Origin: Deltaproteobacteria bacterium RIFOXYA12_FULL_58_15
GTDB lineage: Bacteria; Myxococcota; XYA12-FULL-58-9
Length of the DNA: 51,457 nt
Direction of reading: 5' to 3'
NCBI GenBank assembly: GCA_001798605.1
Contig: MGST01000067.1
Location: 1-51,457, forward strand
In this document: piece after piece, positions 25,919 through 32,674 of the stretch
How positions within the stretch are numbered: position 1 is the stretch's first letter
Layout of the letters: each line of letters begins with the position of its first letter
Made by a program: the position numbers and the translations under genes
The notes under the pieces: model-generated
The model's database searches: none
The model's input: only the letters and a program-made list of their open reading frames with translations
Told to the model about the DNA's origin: nothing

Positions 25919-26473
25919 ATGTTGCACGGCGGTATGGCTCGCCTCTACGAGTTTGTTATCCCCGTGCGCAAGCAAACACGGCAGGAGTTTGCCAAGGCAA
26001 ATCCCCATTTGTTTCTCTTGATGCAACGCCCCGAGCAAGAGAAAGGTACCTGGACATTCAAAACCCTGACTCTCTCCATGAAGGGGGCAAAGATCGCAAA
26101 ATTCGCCGCTGACGAAGACATCAGGCTCCTCCCAGAAATCGCCGAGTTTGACGTTTTCCCCGTCGTCAAGGCGGCCGACAGCCCTTGGCCCGAACGGATT
26201 AGCGTCGGCCGCGCCCGCAACAACGACATCGTCCTTCCGGATAGCTCGGTATCAAAGCTACACGCTCATTTCATTACCGAAAACGACAGATATTGCGTCG
26301 TCGATGCCAACTCCCACAACGGCACAACCATAAACGAGCACAAGCTGGAATCCGGCAAGGTGACAGACGTCAATGTGGGTGATTGCATTACATTTGGCAG
26401 GAGTATGGTGAGGCTTCTCCTGGCCACCGACCTTTACGATCTGGTGGCGAAACACGTTGAGGAGAAGCAGTAA
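25919..26473 (+). CDS. FHA domain protein
   Basis: The 184-aa protein carries a C-terminal FHA phosphothreonine-binding domain. Key residues are SVGRARNNDIVLPDSSVSK (Gly-Arg, Asn-Asp-Ile and Ser of the binding loops), HAHFI and SHNGTTIN (the Asn-Gly that contacts phosphothreonine). The N-terminal 90 residues (ARLYEFVIPVRKQTR and following) are not recognised. Its place directly behind a Ser/Thr kinase suggests it reads the kinase's phosphorylation. The start may be 25919 or the in-frame ATG at 25934; neither has a strong ribosome binding site. Signal-transfer partnership is inferred from synteny. Confidence 0.85.
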   Translation: MLHGGMARLYEFVIPVRKQTRQEFAKANPHLFLLMQRPEQEKGTWTFKTLTLSMKGAKIAKFAADEDIRLLPEIAEFDVFPVVKAADSPWPERISVGRARNNDIVLPDSSVSKLHAHFITENDRYCVVDANSHNGTTINEHKLESGKVTDVNVGDCITFGRSMVRLLLATDLYDLVAKHVEEKQ

Positions 26474-26549
26474 CTGCGCATATGAATAGGGTTGGAATAG
26501 ACACGTCCAAGGTAGCGTACGTTTTTGTCGGTGGAAATGGAGAACCGAG

Positions 26550-27668
26550 ATGAGGCTCCACAGTTTGCTTTCCTTTGTGGCATTTGTTTTTTTGAGCAGC
26601 CAGGCCCACGCAGCCGCCAAACTGGCAATGACACAGGGCCAGGTATGGACACAGGCACCAGGGGCCGCAGAAAAGTCAGCCAAAACTGGCGATGAGCTCG
26701 CCGCGGGCACCCAGATTCGCACGGGCAAATCGAGTAGCACCGAAGTAAGGTTTGAGGATGGCTCACTGCTTAAGGTGCGACCAGAGTCGTCCTTGAAACT
26801 ATCGGGCAATAAACGGCAGAAGAACAAAAGCTCGGTGTTGCTCTTTTTTGGGCGCGTGTGGAGCAAGGTCACCAAGTCGGTGGGCAAGGAAACGACGTTC
26901 GAGGTCAACACCCCCAATGCCGTATGCGGTGTTCGTGGCACCGAGTTCGAGACCGCCGTGGCTGACGACGGCTCGGTTCGCGTGCGAGTCACCGAAGGCA
27001 GTGTCGGCGTTGGTGCCGATGACCCTGACACAGAGGTGGCCGCCGGACAGGAAATCGCCGGCGATGAAGAGGGCGTAGATGAAACCTACGACGCCGAGGA
27101 ACAGGCGAAGTGGGAGATGTGGGAAAAACAGAAGAAGGAACGTTTGCGCAAGGGCGGCCGCGGCATTGTCGACAAGGTCAAGGCCAACATCATGACCCGT
27201 AAACAGGCCCTGGAAACCCTGCGCAAACAACAACAGGATATAGAGACCAAGCGCAAGGCTGCTGAAAGTCGCGCACGCAGTGGCGACAAAGCCGCGATGG
27301 ATGAAATCCGCAACTACAATCAACAACTCGGTGCCATAGCCGATCAGATCGCCGACCTGGGAGATCTCGCCGAGAGTCAATTCGGTATCGTCGACCACTT
27401 CGCCGACCTCGCTACCGATCCCCGCTTCAAAATGGTCGACCGCAAATACTTGGAAGCAGAAGCCGAGAGCTTGCGGCGCGTGAAGAAGACCCTCGACAAG
27501 TTGGTATCCGAAGGCACCGATATCTCCATCGAAGCCATGGACAAGATGCTCGACGACATGGGCAAGGGAGAAGGCGGCTTGCGCGACGACGATTCCGCCG
27601 CCGATGACCTGTTCGGCCCTGGTAAGAAGAAAAAAGGTGGCAGCGGAAAAGATCCCTTCGACTTCTGA
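26550..27668 (+). CDS. Exported FecR-domain protein with coiled coil
   Basis: The 372-aa protein has a signal peptide (RLHSLLSFVAFVFLSSQAHA). A FecR domain at about 23-165 contains GTQIRTGKSSSTEVRFEDGS and TPNAVCGVRGTEFE, the latter being the recurrent signature of bacterial FecR domains. An acidic linker and a long coiled coil follow (about 180-330, for example RKQQQDIETKRKAAESRARS), then a charged tail with GKKKKGGSGKDPFDF. It resembles the FecR lipoprotein upstream in the first domain but lacks the Ig-like repeats. It lies between the FHA gene and the chemoreceptor-like gene, all in one direction. Confidence 0.8.
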   Translation: MRLHSLLSFVAFVFLSSQAHAAAKLAMTQGQVWTQAPGAAEKSAKTGDELAAGTQIRTGKSSSTEVRFEDGSLLKVRPESSLKLSGNKRQKNKSSVLLFFGRVWSKVTKSVGKETTFEVNTPNAVCGVRGTEFETAVADDGSVRVRVTEGSVGVGADDPDTEVAAGQEIAGDEEGVDETYDAEEQAKWEMWEKQKKERLRKGGRGIVDKVKANIMTRKQALETLRKQQQDIETKRKAAESRARSGDKAAMDEIRNYNQQLGAIADQIADLGDLAESQFGIVDHFADLATDPRFKMVDRKYLEAEAESLRRVKKTLDKLVSEGTDISIEAMDKMLDDMGKGEGGLRDDDSAADDLFGPGKKKKGGSGKDPFDF

Positions 27669-27752
27669 CCTACGCTATCCGAAGACTCTGGTCCCCACTC
27701 CCCACCCTTGCTATACGTCGCTCCCGTGGTGTTAGAGTAGCGTCCTCAGCAT

Positions 27753-27760
27753 GGGAGGAG
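27753..27760 (+). promoter_or_regulatory. Ribosome binding site fixing the chemoreceptor GTG start
   Basis: GGGAGGAG ends six bases before the GTG at 27767, which supports that unusual start codon. Confidence 0.8.
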
Positions 27761-27766
27761 TGGGCA

Positions 27767-29467
27767 GTGCCCCCAAACGACAACAAACCCCTCATCACTG
27801 GCGTCCCCAACGTTATCCTCGTTGTGGGAGGCATTCTTCTGGCTGGCTTGTTGGTCGCCAAATACTTTGCCACACCAGGCGATGTCTCAGAGGAGCAGCT
27901 GCTGCTGATCGACGGCGCAATTAACAATGTGTTCTGGACGGCGCTTGGGAGCTCATTGATTGCAGTGCTCGTGCTCGCGGTCAAAATGCGGCGAGACACC
28001 TCAGCAGGCGTAGATATTGGCCCATTCGTGCAACTGTTGGCCACCGGGGACGTGGCTCGCGCCACCGCCCTGGCGGGCGAACAGGGACAGCTGACTCCCG
28101 CCGTTGAAAACGCCCTGCGGCAAATCAGCGAAAGACACAGCGCCTCCAGTGATGCCTCGGGTTTGCGCCTGCGGGCACTCGAGCACATCGGCACTGCCAC
28201 AACCAGTCTTGGTGAGTCCTTGCAACAACAGAATGGGGCGATCGTTGCCCTCAAGGTCTCCTGTGAGGCCAGTCGCGACTTCTTCTCAAGCGTGGCCCGC
28301 AGCATCGAAGGCCTGTCGCGCAGCTCCGAAGAAACTTCATCCAGCATCCTAGAGATGGTGGCGATCAACAACGAGGTCTCAGAGAACATCCACAACCTCG
28401 CCCTCAGCGTTCAAGAGACAACCACAGCGATCGAAGAGATGACCTTCTCGGTCAAAGAGGTGGCTCGCAACATCGAAGACCTCAGCACCGCCGCAGAGGA
28501 AACGGCGGCTTCCATGAACCAGATGGACGTCTCGATCAGTCAGGTCGAGACCAACGCCAATGAAACCTCCAGGCTGTCAGAGACGGTGACCAGCGACGCA
28601 GAAACTGGCGTGGCCGCCATCAACCGCACCATTCAAGGTATTGATCGCATCAAGGAATCGAGCCGCGGCGCAGCCGTGGTCCTTGGCAACCTCGGCGAAA
28701 AGATCGACGAGATCGGCAACATCCTCACCGTCATCGATGACGTTGCCGAGCAAACCAACCTCTTGGCCCTTAACGCTGCGATCATCGCCGCGCAGGCTGG
28801 CGAGCATGGGCGCGGGTTTGCGGTTGTCGCCGACGAGATCAAAGCGTTGGCCGAGCGCACAGGAGCCTCAACCAAGGAAATCGCTGATCTCATCAAAACG
28901 GTTCAGTCTGAATCGCGCAACGCCATCGCCACCATGTCGAAGGGCGTTGAAGCTGTCGAAGAAGGTGTGCGTCTTGGACACAACGCCGAGGAAGCACTGA
29001 TGAAGATCGTGGAGTCCGCAAAACGCTCCACCTTGATGATCAAGGCCATCGCCCAAGCCACTGTAGAGCAGGCCAAGGGCTCAAAACAGGTAACCAACGC
29101 CATCAGCCGAATCGCGGAGACAGTGCAACAGATCGCGTTAGCTACTTCGGAGCAGGCCAAGGGCTCAGAACAGATCATGAAAAGCGCCGAGCGGATGCGT
29201 ACCATTACGCAACAGGTCGAGCGCAGCACCGAAGAGCAGAACCGTGGTGGTCAGCAGGTCACCGAGGCGATGGAGAACATTCGCGATATCGTCGAACGGG
29301 TCACGGCCGACCAGGATCGCTACACCAACGCCGCGGGCAAGATGGACAATGCATCCGCACAGGTTGTAGCCAACTCCGAGAGAGCGAGAGAGACGCTCGA
29401 CGAGATCGAGAAGAATTTGGCCCAGATGCTCGCTTCCCTCGACGCCAAAAAAGCCCGGGTCGGCTAG
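27767..29467 (+). CDS. Methyl-accepting chemotaxis protein without a sensor domain
   Basis: The 566-aa protein has two membrane segments (about 13-33 and 53-73) joined by a loop of only about 20 residues, so no periplasmic ligand domain is present. A cytoplasmic helical region follows without an evident HAMP domain. The long signalling coiled coil has the hairpin tip DVAEQTNLLALNAA, then GEHGRGFAVVADEIKALAER, which is the CheA/CheW contact. Repeated AxEQAKGSxQ segments (VEQAKGSKQVTNAI, SEQAKGSEQIMKSA) near the C-terminal arm contain likely methylation-type Gln/Glu sites. Input presumably comes from the membrane or cytoplasm. The tatA/B gene starts 14 bases after it, so they may share a transcript. 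Confidence 0.9.
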   Translation: MPPNDNKPLITGVPNVILVVGGILLAGLLVAKYFATPGDVSEEQLLLIDGAINNVFWTALGSSLIAVLVLAVKMRRDTSAGVDIGPFVQLLATGDVARATALAGEQGQLTPAVENALRQISERHSASSDASGLRLRALEHIGTATTSLGESLQQQNGAIVALKVSCEASRDFFSSVARSIEGLSRSSEETSSSILEMVAINNEVSENIHNLALSVQETTTAIEEMTFSVKEVARNIEDLSTAAEETAASMNQMDVSISQVETNANETSRLSETVTSDAETGVAAINRTIQGIDRIKESSRGAAVVLGNLGEKIDEIGNILTVIDDVAEQTNLLALNAAIIAAQAGEHGRGFAVVADEIKALAERTGASTKEIADLIKTVQSESRNAIATMSKGVEAVEEGVRLGHNAEEALMKIVESAKRSTLMIKAIAQATVEQAKGSKQVTNAISRIAETVQQIALATSEQAKGSEQIMKSAERMRTITQQVERSTEEQNRGGQQVTEAMENIRDIVERVTADQDRYTNAAGKMDNASAQVVANSERARETLDEIEKNLAQMLASLDAKKARVG

Positions 29468-29481
29468 CGCCGGTTTTGCCA

Positions 29482-29778
29482 ATGTTTGGTCTCGGCATTT
29501 GGGAGGTTGTGGTGATCTTGGCAGTCGCCCTGATCGTCATGGGTCCCCGCAGACTCCCCGACGCGGGCAAGCAGCTTGGTCGGGCTCTACGTGAGTTTCG
29601 CCGCGCCACCAACGAGCTTAGATACAACCTCGAAGAGGCCGCCGCTGAGCCAAGGCGGCGCCCAGTTGCCGATGACCCCGATACTCAATCGAAGGAGGTG
29701 ACCAGAACAGCACAGAGTGCCATCGGTCCAACAGAGGCACCCCTGGCAACCCCCCCGGACGATTCCAAAACCCCATGA
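29482..29778 (+). CDS. Twin-arginine translocase TatA/TatB subunit
   Basis: The start is the ATG at 29482 (MFGLGIWEVVVIL); a TTG six bases upstream is less likely. The 98-aa protein has one N-terminal membrane helix, the hinge MGPRRLPDAGKQLG with the Gly-Pro typical of TatB and TatA, and an amphipathic helix (RALREFRRATNELRYNLEEA). A charged, disordered tail follows. The helix begins with Glu (WEVV), a position more TatB-like. Assignment between TatA and TatB is not settled. It overlaps tatC by four bases (ATGA), giving tight translational coupling. The complex exports folded proteins with RR signals. Confidence 0.9.
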   Translation: MFGLGIWEVVVILAVALIVMGPRRLPDAGKQLGRALREFRRATNELRYNLEEAAAEPRRRPVADDPDTQSKEVTRTAQSAIGPTEAPLATPPDDSKTP

Positions 29779-30539
29779 CCGACCAAGATGCACAGACCCC
29801 GGAACCGGGGAGAATGAGTCTCTTCGAGCACCTTGATGAGCTGCGACGTCGACTCATTGCCTGCGTCGTCGTCATGGGAGTGTGCACAATAGTCTTGTTC
29901 AGCCTTGCGCCGAACTTGTTCAAGTATTTGCGCCGGCCCCTCGACGCCATCGCAGCCAATGGGCTGATGCAGCTGCAGGTGCTAAGCCCCCTGGAGATGT
30001 TCCTCACCTACCTCAAGCTTGCAGTCCTCGGGGCATTGTTCGTGTCGGCACCTTGGATCCTGCTGCAGGTGTGGATGTTCGTCTCGCCAGGCCTGTACAA
30101 GAACGAAAAGCGATGGATCCTCCCGTTTGTTTTCTTAGGCACCGCCTTCTTCATTGGCGGCGCTGCTTTTGGATATTTCCTGGTACTCCCTCTCGGCTTC
30201 GATTACCTGGTGAGTTTCACCCCTGCAGAGGTTACCAACGCCTGGTCCGTCGAGAAGTACTTCTCGATTGTTACCCGTTTGCTCCTCGGGTTTGGTGTCG
30301 TGTTCGAGGTTCCCCTGTTGATGTGGATCCTCTCGGCAGCGGGTATCGTGCAGCCCAAGTCCTTTTCCAAATTCCGCAAATACTGGATTGTCTTGGCGTG
30401 GATCATCGGCGCCATCCTCACCCCACCTGACCCCTTTACCCAAGCAATGATGGCTGTGCCATTAATGATCTTCTTCGAGGTGGGCCTGCTCGGTGGCAGG
30501 TTACTCTACCGCCGCCGCCAGGACGCCGCCTTCAAATAA
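29775..30539 (+). CDS. tatC: Sec-independent protein translocase TatC
   Basis: The 254-aa integral membrane protein has the six-helix TatC layout. It begins with SLFEHLDELRRRLIACVVVM, where HLxELRxR is the twin-arginine-signal recognition region. PLEMFLTYLKLA, WILLQVWMFVSPGLYKNEKR and FGVVFEVPLL, then ARILTPPDP-like AILTPPDPFTQ, are the other classic motifs. TatC is the receptor for RR signal peptides in the Tat complex. It overlaps the upstream tatA/B gene by four bases and ends three bases before the 3' end of the convergent RNase P RNA gene. Confidence 0.95.
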   Translation: MTDQDAQTPEPGRMSLFEHLDELRRRLIACVVVMGVCTIVLFSLAPNLFKYLRRPLDAIAANGLMQLQVLSPLEMFLTYLKLAVLGALFVSAPWILLQVWMFVSPGLYKNEKRWILPFVFLGTAFFIGGAAFGYFLVLPLGFDYLVSFTPAEVTNAWSVEKYFSIVTRLLLGFGVVFEVPLLMWILSAAGIVQPKSFSKFRKYWIVLAWIIGAILTPPDPFTQAMMAVPLMIFFEVGLLGGRLLYRRRQDAAFK

Positions 30540-30542
30540 AGA

Positions 30543-30950
30543 GCTCATCGGAGTGGGCCTGTAAGCCGAGTTCTGTCCCAGCGAAGCTGGTGACGATCAT
30601 TCATCTAGGCATACGGTTGCCCGCACACTCGAGCTGCCTACCCGAGCCCCAATCAACGGGCCGTTGACGCGAGGCAAGCCTCGCCGGGGCTCCTATTTGG
30701 CATTGCTCCGGGTGGGGTTTTCCATGCCGGTCAGTGTCGCCACGACCGCGGTGCGCTCTTACCGCACCTTTTCACCTTGACCACCTCACGTCCCAAAAGA
30801 CGCTACGGATGGCCGTCTGCTCTCTGTGGCACTATCCGTCGAGTTGCCTCGCCTGGCCGTTAGCCAGCACCCTGCCCTGTGGAGCTCGGACTTTCCTCCC
30901 GCTCCCAACCGAGGTTGAAAACCAGCGATCGCCCGGCCCACTCCGATGAG
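30543..30950 (-). ncRNA. rnpB: RNase P RNA, bacterial class A
   Basis: On the minus strand the RNA begins CTCATCGGAGTGGGCCGGGC and ends GGCCCACTCCGATGAG. These two ends pair as helix P1. Conserved core elements are present: GGAGGAAAGTCCGAGCTCC near the 5' side, AGGGCAGGGTGCTGGCTAAC, GGTAAGAGCGCACCG in the middle, and ACAGAACTCGGCTTACAGGC at the 3' side. It is the catalytic subunit that matures tRNA 5' ends. Ends are set by the P1 pairing and could shift by a few bases. Open frames inside this stretch are not genes. Confidence 0.95.
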
Positions 30951-30988
30951 CCGACGGCAAATTAGCAGAATGTACCGAAAGCCGAAAG

Positions 30989-31016
30989 GGCGTGTTCTCT
31001 TTGGCGTGTTCTATTT
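30989..31016. repeat. 14-base tandem duplication across the RNase H stop
   Basis: GGCGTGTTCTCTTT (30989-31002) is followed at once by GGCGTGTTCTATTT (31003-31016). One base differs, and this creates the minus-strand TAG stop at 31011-31013. It looks like a local duplication at the 3' end of the RNase H-like gene. Confidence 0.7.
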
Positions 31017-31607
31017 GGCCAAATCGATGGCGAGGTTGGCTTGGGTGTCTGCAACCGCGTTCTGTCCATGGGGCACCTGACGCACTTCGAATCGGCGAAA
31101 CAGCTGCATCAAGTCGCGGGCGGTGCTGTGCATCCGCGCCAAGCGGTCATTGGATACACGGCACTTGCCGTTGATCTGCCGCACCAACAGATCGCTGTCG
31201 GAACGTAGCGCCACGTCGATTGCGCCCAGGGCATGGGCGGCCTGCAACGAACGGACCACCGCCTCATACTCCGCCTCGTTGTCCGTGCGATCGCCGAGGA
31301 ATGCGTTGCCCTCTTGCAGAATGTCCTGGGGGCCATGGATGACCCACCCGGCACCAGCCGGCCCAGGGTTCCCGCGGGAGGCACCAACAACATACACCTC
31401 GACCCTCAGGGCATCATCTCTTGCCCCAGCAGCTATCGCCTCCGCGTGCTTGGGTGAACGGACTTCGTCGGCCACCGCCCTCAAAGAGGAGCGAATGTGA
31501 TCCTCACTCAAATAGGGAAACTCATCGCAGGTAATGTGGAGGGACTCGTGTTCGGCTATGAACCGAATGAGCTCACAAGCATCAGGTACCTTGCGCCGGC
31601 GGGTCAC
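31011..31607 (-). CDS. RNase HI-like protein with altered first catalytic residue
   Basis: The 198-aa protein has an N-terminal segment of about 65 residues followed by an RNase H fold. VYVVGASRGNPGPAGAGWVI (71-90) is the first strand, but residue 74 is Val where the family has the catalytic Asp (DGASRGNPG). The other three expected residues are in place: E113 (TDNEAEYEA), D137 (RSDSDLLVRQI) and D187 (NAVADTQAN). E. coli RNase HI loses activity when the first Asp is replaced, so activity is doubtful. It may bind RNA/DNA hybrids without cutting, or use another residue. The gene start overlaps the upstream zinc-ribbon gene by four bases. N-terminal residues have no recognised domain. Confidence 0.85.
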   Translation of the reverse strand: MTRRRKVPDACELIRFIAEHESLHITCDEFPYLSEDHIRSSLRAVADEVRSPKHAEAIAAGARDDALRVEVYVVGASRGNPGPAGAGWVIHGPQDILQEGNAFLGDRTDNEAEYEAVVRSLQAAHALGAIDVALRSDSDLLVRQINGKCRVSNDRLARMHSTARDLMQLFRRFEVRQVPHGQNAVADTQANLAIDLAK

Positions 31608-32356
31608 GGTGCAGCCTCTGCCCCCTTCCTGTCGTCACTTTCCTGGTGAAGGAAGTTGTCCCACACAATGATTCGCTGACAGGCCGGACATTGCTCGAGA
31701 GTGTCTCCGCGTTGCAGAATATTGTAGAGCTGCGGGGGGAGCCGCATGTTACAGCCCTGACAACTGCCGTCAATGACAGTCACCAGCCCAATGCCGTGGC
31801 GTGCCTTGCGGATGGAGTCGTACTTCTTCAACAACCCGACAGGAATGTTGGGAAGAAGGATCTCTCGACGGGCGGTCGACTTCGCAACGCTATCGTTTGA
31901 CTGCTTCATTTCCCGTTCGACACGCGCACGTTCGGTGGCGCAGTCAACTTCTTCCTCGGCGAGACGATCCTGCAAGACGTCGAGTTGCTTGTCCAATTGC
32001 TCCCGATGCGCCATCAACTCGAGGATTCTCTCCTCGGCTTCCCGATTGGCTCGTTTGGACGCCTCGACCTCGCGGGATAACGCCAGATACTCGCGCTGAT
32101 TGCGAATCTCATTGAGGCGAGTTTCCCACTTACGGATCTTGATGTTTTCGGCCTGGACGGTGCCCTCGAGTGTCTTTGCCTCGCGGAGGTTGTCTTCGCG
32201 CTGAGTCGTGAGGGTCTCCACCTCAGTTCTCACCGCCTTGACGCTGTTCTCGAGCTCTTGCAGACATGCCTCGAAGGCTTCTCGATTCTTGTCGGTATCT
32301 CGGATCTCCAGGTCGATCTTTTGGATTTCGTGCAGATCAATCAACTTCTGGCGCAC
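31604..32356 (-). CDS. Coiled-coil protein with C4 zinc ribbon (CT398-like)
   Basis: The 250-aa protein consists of a long coiled coil (about 5-165, for example ETLTTQREDNLREAKTLEGT and RNQREYLALSREVEASKRAN). A C-terminal zinc ribbon follows (DGSCQGCNMRLP ... QCPACQRII), with four Cys to bind one Zn2+. The family is widespread and often lies near RNase H and sigma-factor-associated genes, as here. A role in transcription or flagellar and secretion functions has been suggested, but none is settled. It is co-translated with the RNase H-like gene (four-base overlap). Confidence 0.85.
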   Translation of the reverse strand: MRQKLIDLHEIQKIDLEIRDTDKNREAFEACLQELENSVKAVRTEVETLTTQREDNLREAKTLEGTVQAENIKIRKWETRLNEIRNQREYLALSREVEASKRANREAEERILELMAHREQLDKQLDVLQDRLAEEEVDCATERARVEREMKQSNDSVAKSTARREILLPNIPVGLLKKYDSIRKARHGIGLVTVIDGSCQGCNMRLPPQLYNILQRGDTLEQCPACQRIIVWDNFLHQESDDRKGAEAAP

Positions 32357-32438
32357 GCGAGCATACCTCCTACCACGCAGCTTTTTAGGGGAATCCTGCG
32401 CGGCTGTGTTGACGGCGGGGGCCGCGCGCTGGATTTCC

Positions 32439-32513
32439 TGGTGGGCCCACCAGGGATCGAACCTGGGACCTATCGGTTATGAGCCGACGGCTCTACCGCT
32501 GAGCTATGGGCCC
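32439..32513 (-). tRNA. tRNA with CAT anticodon (Met elongator or lysidine-modified Ile2)
   Basis: A complete cloverleaf is read on the minus strand. The acceptor GGGCCCA pairs with TGGGCCC, followed by A and an encoded CCA. The D-arm is GCTC/GAGC, the anticodon loop is CTCATAA, and the T-arm has TTCGATC. A genomic CAT reads AUG, unless TilS modifies C34 to lysidine, in which case it reads AUA. The acceptor pairs C4-G69 and C5-G68 match the positive TilS determinants known from E. coli, so Ile2 is slightly favoured, but I cannot decide. It lies 161 bases downstream of the rpoD stop on the same strand. Confidence 0.9.
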
Positions 32514-32583
32514 CAGAAATCCACACGGTTAACCTCTCGTCGTCCTGTGCCTTTCCCCGGCACCAAACCTCTTAGGGCTGCGG

Positions 32584-32612
32584 CTTTTAGCACGCGCAGA
32601 ACCAGCGTGCAA
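32584..32612 (-). promoter_or_regulatory. Candidate promoter upstream of the tRNA
   Basis: On the minus strand TTGCAC (32607-32612) is separated by 17 bases from TAAAAG (32584-32589), a plausible sigma-70 -35/-10 pair about 70 bases before the mature tRNA 5' end. It is the best-spaced match in the rpoD-tRNA gap, though each box departs from consensus. Confidence 0.3.
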
Positions 32613-32674
32613 CTGCTAGCAAGCATTCCTTCAACATCTCGATTTGCTAAGACAATTTGCCGCATTACGGCACC

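Noticed and set aside
28740-28860. Chemoreceptor hairpin has Ile and Gln where the textbook tip has Glu and Arg (NAAIIAAQAGEHG)
   Set aside because: I recall this variant in many environmental chemoreceptors, so it is not evidence of an unusual protein.
30734-30949. Short open frame within the RNase P RNA
   Set aside because: The sequence matches conserved rnpB elements on the other strand, so the frame is not a gene.
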